Assembly: GCA_900545405.1 (NCBI GenBank)
Contig: UQYT01000046.1
Coordinates: 1 to 15,368 of the forward strand
Source: an uncultured Eubacteriales bacterium
GTDB taxonomy: Bacteria > Bacillota > Clostridia > Oscillospirales > Oscillospiraceae
Direction of reading: 5' to 3'
DNA: 15,368 nucleotides
Positions 4,879-11,270 of this stretch are shown in pieces. Numbering within the stretch: the stretch's first letter is position 1; each line of letters starts with the position of its first letter. A program made the translations under genes and the position numbers. The notes beneath the pieces are model-generated. The model was not told the DNA's origin, did not search any database, and saw nothing but the letters and a program-made list of their open reading frames with translations.

Positions 4879-6800
4879 TTTACCGCCTCCCAATGTCTGC
4901 GCACCCGGCCGGGCGCGTCCAGTGTGTAGCCGCCCAGGCGCTCCAGCCTCGCGCGGAATTCCGGTGAGCCGAGCACCTCTATGAGCCGCCGCACCGCAGG
5001 GCTGTCCCAGACGCTGTCCGGGATGAGCAGGTCGTACTGCTCCATGCACACGGGCAAAAAGTCCAGGTCGTAGAGCTTTGCCGCGGAGTATATGCCCATG
5101 CCCGCGTCCGCGGAGCCGCAGGCGATCTGCGCGGCCACGGAGGTGTGGGTCAGCTCCTCGCGGCCGTAGCCGTAGACGGAGCCGGGGTCCACGCCGTATT
5201 TCCGACAGAGGAAGTCCGCGAGTATGCGCGTGCCGGAGCCCTTCTGGCGGTTCACATACCGCAGCCCGGGGCGCGCGATGTCGGCAAAACCGGTGAGGCC
5301 GAGGGGGTTGCCGTGGGCGAGCATGAGGCCCTGAGTCCGGCCCACGCACTCTATAAGGCGCACGCCGCCCTCGGGGAAGAGGCGGCTCACATAGCTCTCG
5401 TTGTAGCTGCCGTCGCTCTCGTCGAGCAGGTGCACGCCAGCGGCGTGGGCCTCGCCGCGGCGGATGGCCATGATGCCGCCCATGGAGCCGACGTGGCTGG
5501 AGACCATGCGCAGCGGCGGCTCCGAGAGCCGGAGCAGGTCCGTGACCTCGTCGAGCAGGGGGTCGTGGCTGCCGATGACGACGAGGCCGTCGCGCAGCTC
5601 GGAGAGCGGCCGCATGAGCCGGACCGTGACCTCGGCGCCGGCCTCAAGGCCCTCCACGCCCTGGGGGACCTCCAGCATCGCGTCCGCGCGCATGAAGGAG
5701 CTCACCACGCCCGCGCCGCGGCCGAGCGGCGAGGCCGTGAGCTCGCCGCCGACCTCGCCCAGGCGGACCCGGACAAACTCGCGATACTTGAGCCCGGAGA
5801 CGAGGCTGCGGCCCAGCCGGGCCCGGGTCTCCTGCGCCTCGCTGCCGGGCGTGACGCCGGTATAGAGGCCCAACAGCGGGCGCATCAGCTCCTCGAGCAC
5901 GATGATGCCCGAGACGGGATAGCCCGGGACGCCGAGGATGGGCTGCCTGCCTCTCAATCCGAGTATAGCGGGCTTGCCGGGCTTGATGGCGAGGCCGTGG
6001 CAGAGCACCTCGCCCACGCGCGCTATGGCGGCGGCGCTCAGGTCCTCGCGCCCGGCGGAGGAGCCGGCGCCGAGTATTACGGCATCGCACTCGCCGAGCG
6101 CGGTCTCCAGCGCGGCGTTTATCGCCTCCGCGTCGTCGCGGACGATGGGGTAGCAGCGGGGCAGAGCGCCCCAGCCGCGGAGCATGGCCGAGAAGATGGA
6201 GGAGTTGAACTCCACGATGTCGCCGGGGCCGGGGTCGGAGCAGGGCTCCACCAGCTCGTCGCCCGTGGGGATGATGCCGACAACGGGGCGGCGGCAGACC
6301 TCGCACTCGAGCACGCTGGCCGCAAGCATGGCGCCCACGGCGGATGGGCTGATCTCCGTCCGCGAGGGGAGGATCATCTCGCCTGCGCAGATGTCCTCGC
6401 CGATCTGGCGCACGTGCTGCCAGGGCGCGGCCGCGGCGCGCAGGCGGATGCCGCCGTCCGGCAGGGGCTCGATGTCCTCGGCCATGATGACGGCGTCGCA
6501 GCCCTCGGGCAGGGGGTCGCCGGTGTCCACGGGGATGTACTGCCCAGCCGCGAGCTCCACCGGCGTCGTCTCCGTTGCGCCGAAGGTGACGGAGGCCGCG
6601 AGCGCCACGCCGTCCATGGCGCAGGCGTGATAGTGCGGCGCGCATATCTTGGCGTACACCGCGCGATAGCTCACGCGGCAGCAGGCGTCCACGGTGCGCA
6701 CCGTCTCCGGCTCGGGGGCTAGGCCATTATTTCGCAAGGTACCTAAATATTGCTCCCGCGCCTCATCAAGGGGCGTGTTGGTGAGATATTGAAAGGCCAT
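4875..6800 (-). CDS. MoeA-PBP fusion: molybdopterin biosynthesis protein with substrate-binding domain
   Basis: A 641-residue protein. Residues ~25-170 are MoeA N-terminal/linker (CAMDGVAL with Asp63, DTGDPLPEGCDAV). Residues ~172-305 are the MoCF molybdate-insertion domain (GIIPTGDELVEP, GAGSSAGREDLS, HGLAIKPGKP, GVPGYPVSG). Residues ~315-400 are the MoeA C-terminal domain. Residues ~405-625 are a PBP-like domain (VNRQKGSGTRILADFLCRKY, HTSVAAQIACGSADAGMG) like those that bind molybdate or tungstate. MoeA inserts Mo into adenylylated molybdopterin, and the extra domain may select or deliver the oxyanion. No signal peptide, so cytoplasmic. ATG at 6800 starts one base after the moeA stop; a GTG at 6809 is possible but only two bases from GGAGG. 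Codons 17-25 are unusually AT-rich and contain a MarR-operator-like 12-mer. Confidence 0.9.
   Translation of the reverse strand: MAFQYLTNTPLDEAREQYLGTLRNNGLAPEPETVRTVDACCRVSYRAVYAKICAPHYHACAMDGVALAASVTFGATETTPVELAAGQYIPVDTGDPLPEGCDAVIMAEDIEPLPDGGIRLRAAAAPWQHVRQIGEDICAGEMILPSRTEISPSAVGAMLAASVLECEVCRRPVVGIIPTGDELVEPCSDPGPGDIVEFNSSIFSAMLRGWGALPRCYPIVRDDAEAINAALETALGECDAVILGAGSSAGREDLSAAAIARVGEVLCHGLAIKPGKPAILGLRGRQPILGVPGYPVSGIIVLEELMRPLLGLYTGVTPGSEAQETRARLGRSLVSGLKYREFVRVRLGEVGGELTASPLGRGAGVVSSFMRADAMLEVPQGVEGLEAGAEVTVRLMRPLSELRDGLVVIGSHDPLLDEVTDLLRLSEPPLRMVSSHVGSMGGIMAIRRGEAHAAGVHLLDESDGSYNESYVSRLFPEGGVRLIECVGRTQGLMLAHGNPLGLTGFADIARPGLRYVNRQKGSGTRILADFLCRKYGVDPGSVYGYGREELTHTSVAAQIACGSADAGMGIYSAAKLYDLDFLPVCMEQYDLLIPDSVWDSPAVRRLIEVLGSPEFRARLERLGGYTLDAPGRVRRHWEAVK
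6735..6746 (-). promoter_or_regulatory. Third copy of the MarR-type operator, inside the MoeA-PBP gene
   Basis: CAAGGTACCTAA, identical over 12 bases to the element overlapping the marR -35 and in the same orientation relative to transcription. It lies 54-65 bases inside the coding sequence. The codons around it (CAA TAT TTA GGT ACC TTG CGA AAT AAT) avoid the gene's normal GC-rich choices, which suggests selection on the DNA itself. No clear internal promoter was found, so a roadblock role is more likely than promoter occlusion. Confidence 0.5.
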
Positions 6801-6801
6801 G

Positions 6802-8025
6802 TCAGTCACCGTCCTCCAGTTCTATGGTCACGAGCGCGCCGCGGTGCAGGCCCTCGCAGTCGCGCGCGACGCGGAGCGTGCCGTCAGAGGCGGCAAGGGC
6901 GCTTATGAGCCCGGACTTTGTGCGGATGGGCTCGGCCCAGAGCTCGCCGTTCTCCGTGCGCAGGTGCACGCCGCAGAAGAGCTCGCGCCCGTCGTTGGCG
7001 GGGAGGTTCTCCGTGAGTTTTGCCTGGACCCTCCGGGGCTGCGCCTCCAGCCCGAGCATGGAGCGTATCTGCGCCGCGACCAGCAGCCGGGCCGTGAAAT
7101 AAGCCGCACCGGGATGGCCGGGCAGGCCGAACACCGGCTTTCCGCCGATGTCGCCGAGCATCGCGGGCTTGCCGGGGCGCATGGCGAGGCCGTGGAAGAG
7201 CAGCCGTCCCCGGGCCGAGATGACCCTGCTGACCGAGTCGCGCTCCCCGGCGGAGCTGCCGCCGGTTATGATGAGGATGTCGCAGCGCTCCAAAGCCCCG
7301 CCTACGGCGGCGTCGAGCGCCTCTATCTCGTCGCGTACTATGCCGAGCTCCACCGGCTCGCCGCCGCAGCCGCGGACCAGGGCGCAGAGCATCGGGGCGT
7401 TCACGTCCCGCACCTCGCCGGGGCCGGGGACGCGGTCGGGGGGCACCAGCTCGTCGCCGGTGCTTAGTATGCCGACCAGGGGCCGCCGCCGCACGGCGGG
7501 CTCCGTAATGCCCATGGCCGCCAGCGCGCCGATGTCCGCCGCGCGCAGCCTTCGCCCGGCGCGGAGCACCGCGCGGCCCGGGGCCGCGTCGTCGCCGCGG
7601 AACACCACGTTCTGGCCCGGGGCGGCGCTTTTAGTGAGGCCGATGAGTCCGCCGCCGTAGTCCTCCGAGTACTCGAGCATGACCGCGGCGTCCGCGCCCT
7701 CGGGCAGCCGCCCGCCGGTGGGTATGGCCGCGCACTCGCCCGGGGCGAGAACAAATTCGGGCGCGCGGCCCATTTCGACGCGGCCCCGCAGCCGGAGCAG
7801 CGCGGGCGAGGACTCGCTGCAGCCGAAGGTGTCCGCCGCCGCGACGGCATAGCCGTCCACGGACGAGCGGTCGAAGCCCGGGACGTACTCGGGCGACTCT
7901 ATGTCCTCCGCCAGCACCCGGCCAAGGGCCTCCGCAAGCGGGCAGCTCTCAGCCGGGGTACGCAGCCCGCCGAAGGCGGCGGCCGATATTTTCAGCGCCT
8001 CATCGGGCGTCACGGTACTCAACAT
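6802..8025 (-). CDS. moeA: Molybdopterin molybdotransferase MoeA
   Basis: A 407-residue standard-length MoeA, inserting molybdenum into molybdopterin-AMP to finish the cofactor. Motifs: FDRSSVDGYAV (Asp57) in the N-terminal domain, IPTGGRLPEGADAAV, VGILSTGDELVPP (residues ~184-196), TGGSSAGERDSV, HGLAMRPGKP and GLPGHPGAAY in the MoCF domain, then a C-terminal beta-barrel. The ATG at 8025 is preceded by GGAGG with 7-base spacing. Upstream extension to 8304 would run through the promoter and the divergent gene, so it is rejected. It is the first gene of the minus-strand cluster and is followed after one base by a second MoeA with a binding-protein domain. One copy may serve Mo and the other W or another oxyanion (inference). 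Confidence 0.93.
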   Translation of the reverse strand: MLSTVTPDEALKISAAAFGGLRTPAESCPLAEALGRVLAEDIESPEYVPGFDRSSVDGYAVAAADTFGCSESSPALLRLRGRVEMGRAPEFVLAPGECAAIPTGGRLPEGADAAVMLEYSEDYGGGLIGLTKSAAPGQNVVFRGDDAAPGRAVLRAGRRLRAADIGALAAMGITEPAVRRRPLVGILSTGDELVPPDRVPGPGEVRDVNAPMLCALVRGCGGEPVELGIVRDEIEALDAAVGGALERCDILIITGGSSAGERDSVSRVISARGRLLFHGLAMRPGKPAMLGDIGGKPVFGLPGHPGAAYFTARLLVAAQIRSMLGLEAQPRRVQAKLTENLPANDGRELFCGVHLRTENGELWAEPIRTKSGLISALAASDGTLRVARDCEGLHRGALVTIELEDGD

Positions 8026-8047
8026 GGCATTTCCTCCTTTATAATAG

Positions 8048-8077
8048 AGTATAAATCCATAAAAGGCCCTTTGGCAA
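8048..8077 (-). promoter_or_regulatory. Probable sigma-A promoter of the moeA cluster
   Basis: On the minus strand: TTGCCA (8072-8077), an 18-base spacer and TATACT (8048-8053), 23 bases upstream of the moeA ATG. The -35 is embedded in a perfect palindrome (8074-8090). The leader would be very short. Confidence 0.65.
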
Positions 8078-8090
8078 GAGCGGCTCTTGC
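8074..8090. promoter_or_regulatory. 17-bp palindrome overlapping the moeA -35
   Basis: GCAAGAGC-G-GCTCTTGC: two perfect 8-bp arms with one central base. It overlaps the moeA -35 hexamer and lies 48 bases before the divergent thiF start, so one bound dimer could control both. It does not resemble the AGGTACCT element of marR. It could also form a small RNA hairpin, but the one-base loop makes an operator more likely. Confidence 0.55.
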
Positions 8091-8137
8091 GCCGGGGCCG
8101 GGTTTCGGTTAAACTTAGAGCAAAGGGGGCGGTATTC

Positions 8138-8773
8138 TTGGCGCTTTTGACAGGCGGAGTTTTCATAGCGGGGCTGGGCGGCCTCGGCGGCTGGCTGCTG
8201 GAGCACATGCTCCGGCTCGGCCCGGAGTTCATACGCGCGGCGGACGGGGACGTGTTTGACGAGAGCAACCTCGACCGCCAGCTGCTCTCGTCGCCTCTGC
8301 GCATAGGTCAGAGCAAGGCCGCTGCGGCTCAGGAGAGGGCGGCGTTTGTCGCGCCGCAGGTCCGCTTTGAGGCCGTGCCGGAGTTCATGACGAAGGACAA
8401 CTGCGCCCGGCTGCTGAGCGGCTGCCGCCTCGCCCTCGACGGGCTGGACAATGTTGCAGCCCGACTGACGCTGGAGCGCGGCTGCGCCGAGCTAGGCATC
8501 CCGCTGGTGCACGGCGCCGTGGGCGGCTGGTTTTTCGAGGCCGGCACCGTGCCGCCGGGCAGCGGCATGCTCGGGCGCGTATACCCGGGAGGGCGCGAGC
8601 CGGAGCACACGCGCACCCACAGCTCCGTCGTCTCCGCCTGCGCAGCAGTCCAGGCCGCCGAGGCCGAAAAGCTCCTCACCGGCGCCGAACCGGCGCTCTG
8701 GGGCCGGCTGCTCATGGCCGATCTCGACTCGATGGAGACACACGTAGTAAGTTTTTGCACATTTTGTGGCTAA
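8138..8773 (+). CDS. Small ThiF/MoeB/HesA-family adenylyltransferase
   Basis: A 211-residue E1-like enzyme that would adenylate the C-terminus of a ThiS/MoaD-type sulfur carrier. Motifs: nucleotide-binding IAGLGGLGG (residues 10-18), GDVFDESNLDRQ (37-48, with the conserved Asn and Arg), Lys60, ALDGLDN with Asp104, and a C-terminal CTFC (Cys207, Cys210). Only one CxxC pair is visible, where MoeB/ThiF normally have two for zinc. The chosen start is TTG at 8138 with GGGGG eight bases upstream; an earlier in-frame start at 8087 overlaps the palindrome and lacks this site. It is divergent from moeA, so a role in molybdopterin sulfuration is likely. No MoaD-like carrier is encoded here. Confidence 0.83.
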   Translation: MALLTGGVFIAGLGGLGGWLLEHMLRLGPEFIRAADGDVFDESNLDRQLLSSPLRIGQSKAAAAQERAAFVAPQVRFEAVPEFMTKDNCARLLSGCRLALDGLDNVAARLTLERGCAELGIPLVHGAVGGWFFEAGTVPPGSGMLGRVYPGGREPEHTRTHSSVVSACAAVQAAEAEKLLTGAEPALWGRLLMADLDSMETHVVSFCTFCG

Positions 8774-8781
8774 ATTGAATG

Positions 8782-8827
8782 TTACCCCTTTACATCTCGC
8801 GTGAAATACTATATAGTATAGGGGTAA
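8782..8827. promoter_or_regulatory. Inverted repeat framing the Rnf-like operon promoter
   Basis: TTACCCCT (8782-8789) and AGGGGTAA (8820-8827) are exact inverses. Between them, 8806-8819 (ATACTATATAGTAT) is a perfect 14-bp palindrome containing the -10. The arms sit at the -35 and at the transcription start, the same placement as the operators at marR though with a different sequence. This suggests repressor control. Confidence 0.5.
8789..8817 (+). promoter_or_regulatory. Sigma-A promoter of the lipoprotein-apbE-rnfCDG operon
   Basis: TTTACA (8789-8794), a 17-base spacer and TATAGT (8812-8817). It lies 15 bases after the thiF stop. Predicted transcription start is near 8824, giving a leader of nearly 200 bases before the first ATG at 9020. 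Confidence 0.82.
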
Positions 8828-8839
8828 ATTGTGTTTGAT

Positions 8840-8946
8840 TTGACAAAGTCAGCTATGGCGGACGCGGCAGAGCACGATATTTATATAAACTTTATCCGCG
8901 CCTGCTTCGATCCATCTCCTGATTGTCAAAAACTTGACTAAGTCAG
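8840..8946 (+). repeat. Pair of TTGAC-N3-GTCAG direct repeats in the leader
   Basis: TTGACAAAGTCAG (8840-8852) and TTGACTAAGTCAG (8934-8946) differ by one base. Each holds the short palindrome TGAC-N3-GTCA. Their centres are 94 bp apart, near nine helical turns, so a protein could bind both on one face. No known regulator is recognised. A short possible leader ORF (8855-8941) lies between them. Confidence 0.45.
8855..8941 (+). CDS. Possible 28-residue leader peptide
   Basis: ATG at 8855 to TAA at 8939-8941 in the untranslated leader of the lipoprotein operon. It encodes 28 residues with two cysteines near the end (ACFDPSPDC). There is no convincing ribosome binding site and no membrane segment. 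It may be a chance ORF; it is listed because it lies in an otherwise gene-free 246-base leader and ends inside the second direct repeat. Confidence 0.2.
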   Translation: MADAAEHDIYINFIRACFDPSPDCQKLD

Positions 8947-8965
8947 GCACAAAAACCGCTGTTTC

Positions 8966-8984
8966 CGCTCCGCTGCGCGGGGCG
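8966..8984 (+). other. Leader hairpin before the lipoprotein gene
   Basis: CGCTCCGC (8966-8973), loop TGC, GCGGGGCG (8977-8984), an 8-bp stem with one wobble pair. It has no T-run, so it is not a terminator, and it leaves the GGGAGG ribosome binding site free. I see no FMN or molybdenum-cofactor riboswitch core in the leader. Confidence 0.4.
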
Positions 8985-9019
8985 AACAGATATAAAACCA
9001 TCCTTTGGGAGGTAAGAAA

Positions 9020-10135
9020 ATGAAGAAACTTCTTGCGATCATCCTTGCCGCGATACTTTGCCTCGGCCTCATGGCCGGCTGCGGTCAGACCACAATCATT
9101 GTCCAGGACGGGGACAGCGGAAACGATGCCACTCCGACCCCCGAGGTCACCGAGCCCGCCGCTGAAGAGACCCCCGCTGAGAGCGAGGCTCCCGTTGCTG
9201 ACGACACCCCGCTGCCCGAGGGACAGCTGAAGACCGGCCTCGCGCTCGTCTCCGTTGTCTCCGACAGCTCCAAGGCTGCCACCGCCGAGGCCGACGGCAA
9301 TGCCCAGGCCGACACCACCTTCGTGTCCGTGCTCGTGGACGGCGACGGCGTCATTCAGGACTGCCTCATCGACTGCGTCCAGACCAAGATAGCCGTTTCC
9401 GCCGCCGGTGAGATCGTCACTCCGGCCAACACCGCCTTCGACTCCAAAATCGTCCTCGACGACGCCTACAGCATGCGCAAGGCCAGCCCGATAGGCGCTG
9501 AGTGGGATGAGCAGGCCAACTTCCTCGCCGACTACGTCGTCGGCAAGACCATCGACGAGGTCAAGGGCATCGCCATCGACGACGGCGGCAAGCCCACCGA
9601 CGCCGACATCACCACCGGCTGCACCATGAACATAGCTGAGATCCTCACCGGCATTGAGAACGCCGTCGCGAATGCGAAGGTCCTCGGCGCCAACGTGGGC
9701 GACACCCTGTACATGAACTGCAACGCCATCGTCTCCGACAGCTCCAAGGCTGCCTCCGCCGACGGCGACGGCAACGCCCAGGCTGACGTGACCGTGGGTG
9801 CCTACACCCTCAATGCCGACGGCGTCATCACCAGCTGCTACCTCGACTGCGTCCAGGCCAAGATAGCCGTCACCGCGGCCGGCGAGATCGCCACTGCGGC
9901 AGGCACCGCCTTCGACTCCAAGCTCGTGCTCGACGACGCATACGACATGCGCAAGGCCAGCCCGATAGGCGCTGAGTGGGATGAGCAGGCCTGGTTCTTC
10001 GCCAACTACGTCACCGGCAAGACCCCGGCCGAGGTCGCCGGCATCGCCCTTGACGAGAGCACTCACCCGACCGACGCCGACATCACCACCGGTTGCACCA
10101 TGGCTATCGGTGCTTTCATCGCGGTCATAAAGTAA
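9020..10135 (+). CDS. Lipoprotein with two tandem FMN-binding-like domains
   Basis: A 371-residue surface lipoprotein. Signal peptide residues 1-20 end in LMAGC, with Cys21 lipidated. An acidic Thr/Pro/Glu-rich linker (about 30-70) follows, then two homologous domains of period 158 residues (~75-216 and ~234-371). Each contains VSDSSKAA, DCVQ(T/A)KIAV, (R)KASPIGAEWDEQA and ends in TDADITTGCTM. The TTGCT segment (Thr202 and Thr360) lies where FMN-binding domains have SGAT, whose threonine receives FMN from ApbE. The downstream apbE gene makes covalent flavinylation here likely but unproven. At DNA level 46 bases are identical between repeats (9472-9517 and 9946-9991), suggesting recent duplication or gene conversion. 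ATG at 9020 follows GGGAGG. It may act as a membrane-attached electron carrier or acceptor. Confidence 0.8.
   Translation: MKKLLAIILAAILCLGLMAGCGQTTIIVQDGDSGNDATPTPEVTEPAAEETPAESEAPVADDTPLPEGQLKTGLALVSVVSDSSKAATAEADGNAQADTTFVSVLVDGDGVIQDCLIDCVQTKIAVSAAGEIVTPANTAFDSKIVLDDAYSMRKASPIGAEWDEQANFLADYVVGKTIDEVKGIAIDDGGKPTDADITTGCTMNIAEILTGIENAVANAKVLGANVGDTLYMNCNAIVSDSSKAASADGDGNAQADVTVGAYTLNADGVITSCYLDCVQAKIAVTAAGEIATAAGTAFDSKLVLDDAYDMRKASPIGAEWDEQAWFFANYVTGKTPAEVAGIALDESTHPTDADITTGCTMAIGAFIAVIK
9472..9991 (+). repeat. Exact 46-bp repeat within the lipoprotein gene
   Basis: Positions 9472-9517 recur without change at 9946-9991, offset 474 bases, which is 158 codons and so the protein repeat period. 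They encode the segment around RKASPIGAEWDEQA. Identity at third codon positions indicates recent duplication or ongoing conversion. Confidence 0.85.
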
Positions 10136-10139
10136 ATCC

Positions 10140-11234
10140 ATGCCAGAGCTGAGAAAACCGCGCGCGGGAGGGGCAAGTCTCCTCCTCCGCGCCGCGGCGC
10201 TCTCGCTGGCTCTGCTAGTCCTCTCCGGCTGCTCCTCGACCATAGTCATGGGGCAGCCGTCTGAGGCGGCGGAGCCGGAGCTCACCAGGTACCAGGCCAC
10301 CTTCCTCGACCTCTTCGACACGCTGACCACCATCGTCGGCTACGCGGAGAGCGAGGAGGCCTTCACCGAGACGGCGACGGGTATACAGAACAGCCTGAGG
10401 GAGTACCACGAGCTCTACGATATCTATGACGATTACGAGGGCATAAACAACATCAAGACGATAAACGACGCGGCGGGCGGCGAACCTGTCGAGGTCGACG
10501 GTCGGATAATCGACCTGCTGCTCTACTGCAAAGAGATGTATGAGAAGACGGGAGGGCAGCTGGACGCCGCCATGGGCAGCGTCCTGAGCCTCTGGCACGA
10601 CGCGCGCGAGGCCGGGCTCGACGACCCGGAAAACGCGGCGCTCCCCGACACCGCGGCGCTTGAGGCCGCGGCGGAGCACTGCAACTTTGACTCGGTGATC
10701 ATAGACGCCGAGGCATCCACCGTACAGATAACGGACCCGGAGACGCAGCTCGACGTGGGCGCGGTCGCCAAGGGCTATGCGACGGAGCAGGTCTGCAAGG
10801 ACCTGCCTTCAGGCTATCTTGTGAGCGTCGGCGGCAACGTGCGCGCTACGGGGCCGAAGCCCGACGGCAGTGCCTGGATAGTCGGCGTGCAGGACCCCGA
10901 CGGCGGCGCGGAGGACTATCTGCTCCGCCTGAACGTGAGCGAGGGCTCCATCGTGACGAGCGGCGACTATCAGCGCTACTACGTCGTGGACGGGGTTCGC
11001 TATCACCACATCATCGACCCCCAGACCCTCTATCCGGCAACGCGCTGGCGCGCCGTCACGATAGTCTGCTCCGACTCCGGCATGGCGGACGCGCTCTCGA
11101 CGAGCCTGTTCACGATGTCGCAGGAGGACGGTCAGGCCCTGCTCGACGAGTTCGGCGCCGAGGCCGTGTGGGTCACTTCCGGGGGCGAACTGCTGTACAG
11201 TCCGGGCCTTTCGGAATACATAGTACAGGATTGA
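10140..11234 (+). CDS. apbE: FAD:protein FMN transferase (ApbE), lipoprotein form
   Basis: A 364-residue ApbE, the usual length. It cleaves FAD and attaches FMN through a phosphoester to a threonine in S/T-G-A-T motifs of exported proteins, outside the membrane. The N-terminus is basic then hydrophobic and ends in LSGC (Cys31), so it is a lipoprotein. Conserved pieces: LDVGAVAKGYATE (204-216), VSVGGN (228-233), HHIIDP (289-294) and the magnesium-binding ADALST around Asp317. The ATG lies four bases after the lipoprotein stop with no strong ribosome site, implying coupled translation. Likely substrates in the same operon are the three-motif RnfG, RnfD and perhaps the tandem lipoprotein. Confidence 0.94.
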   Translation: MPELRKPRAGGASLLLRAAALSLALLVLSGCSSTIVMGQPSEAAEPELTRYQATFLDLFDTLTTIVGYAESEEAFTETATGIQNSLREYHELYDIYDDYEGINNIKTINDAAGGEPVEVDGRIIDLLLYCKEMYEKTGGQLDAAMGSVLSLWHDAREAGLDDPENAALPDTAALEAAAEHCNFDSVIIDAEASTVQITDPETQLDVGAVAKGYATEQVCKDLPSGYLVSVGGNVRATGPKPDGSAWIVGVQDPDGGAEDYLLRLNVSEGSIVTSGDYQRYYVVDGVRYHHIIDPQTLYPATRWRAVTIVCSDSGMADALSTSLFTMSQEDGQALLDEFGAEAVWVTSGGELLYSPGLSEYIVQD

Positions 11235-11270
11235 ACAAGAGAGCGTGAAATAAAGTAGAGAGGTGAAAAT

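Noticed and set aside
4240..5349. Extended 369-residue version of the HAD protein
   Set aside because: The HAD fold begins at the ATG at 4878 with motif I eight residues in. The upstream part is an arginine-rich frame shadow of MoeA-PBP.
8087..8137. Upstream extension of the thiF-like gene to 8087
   Set aside because: It would begin within the palindrome and adds residues before the nucleotide-binding strand; the TTG at 8138 has a well-placed ribosome site.
8828..9019. FMN or molybdenum-cofactor riboswitch in the lipoprotein operon leader
   Set aside because: No recognisable conserved core of either class; only one short hairpin and direct repeats are seen.
10288..10293. GGTACC inside apbE as a fourth MarR operator
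   Set aside because: Only the 6-base core matches; flanks (CCA...AGG) differ from the CAAGGTACCTAA consensus.
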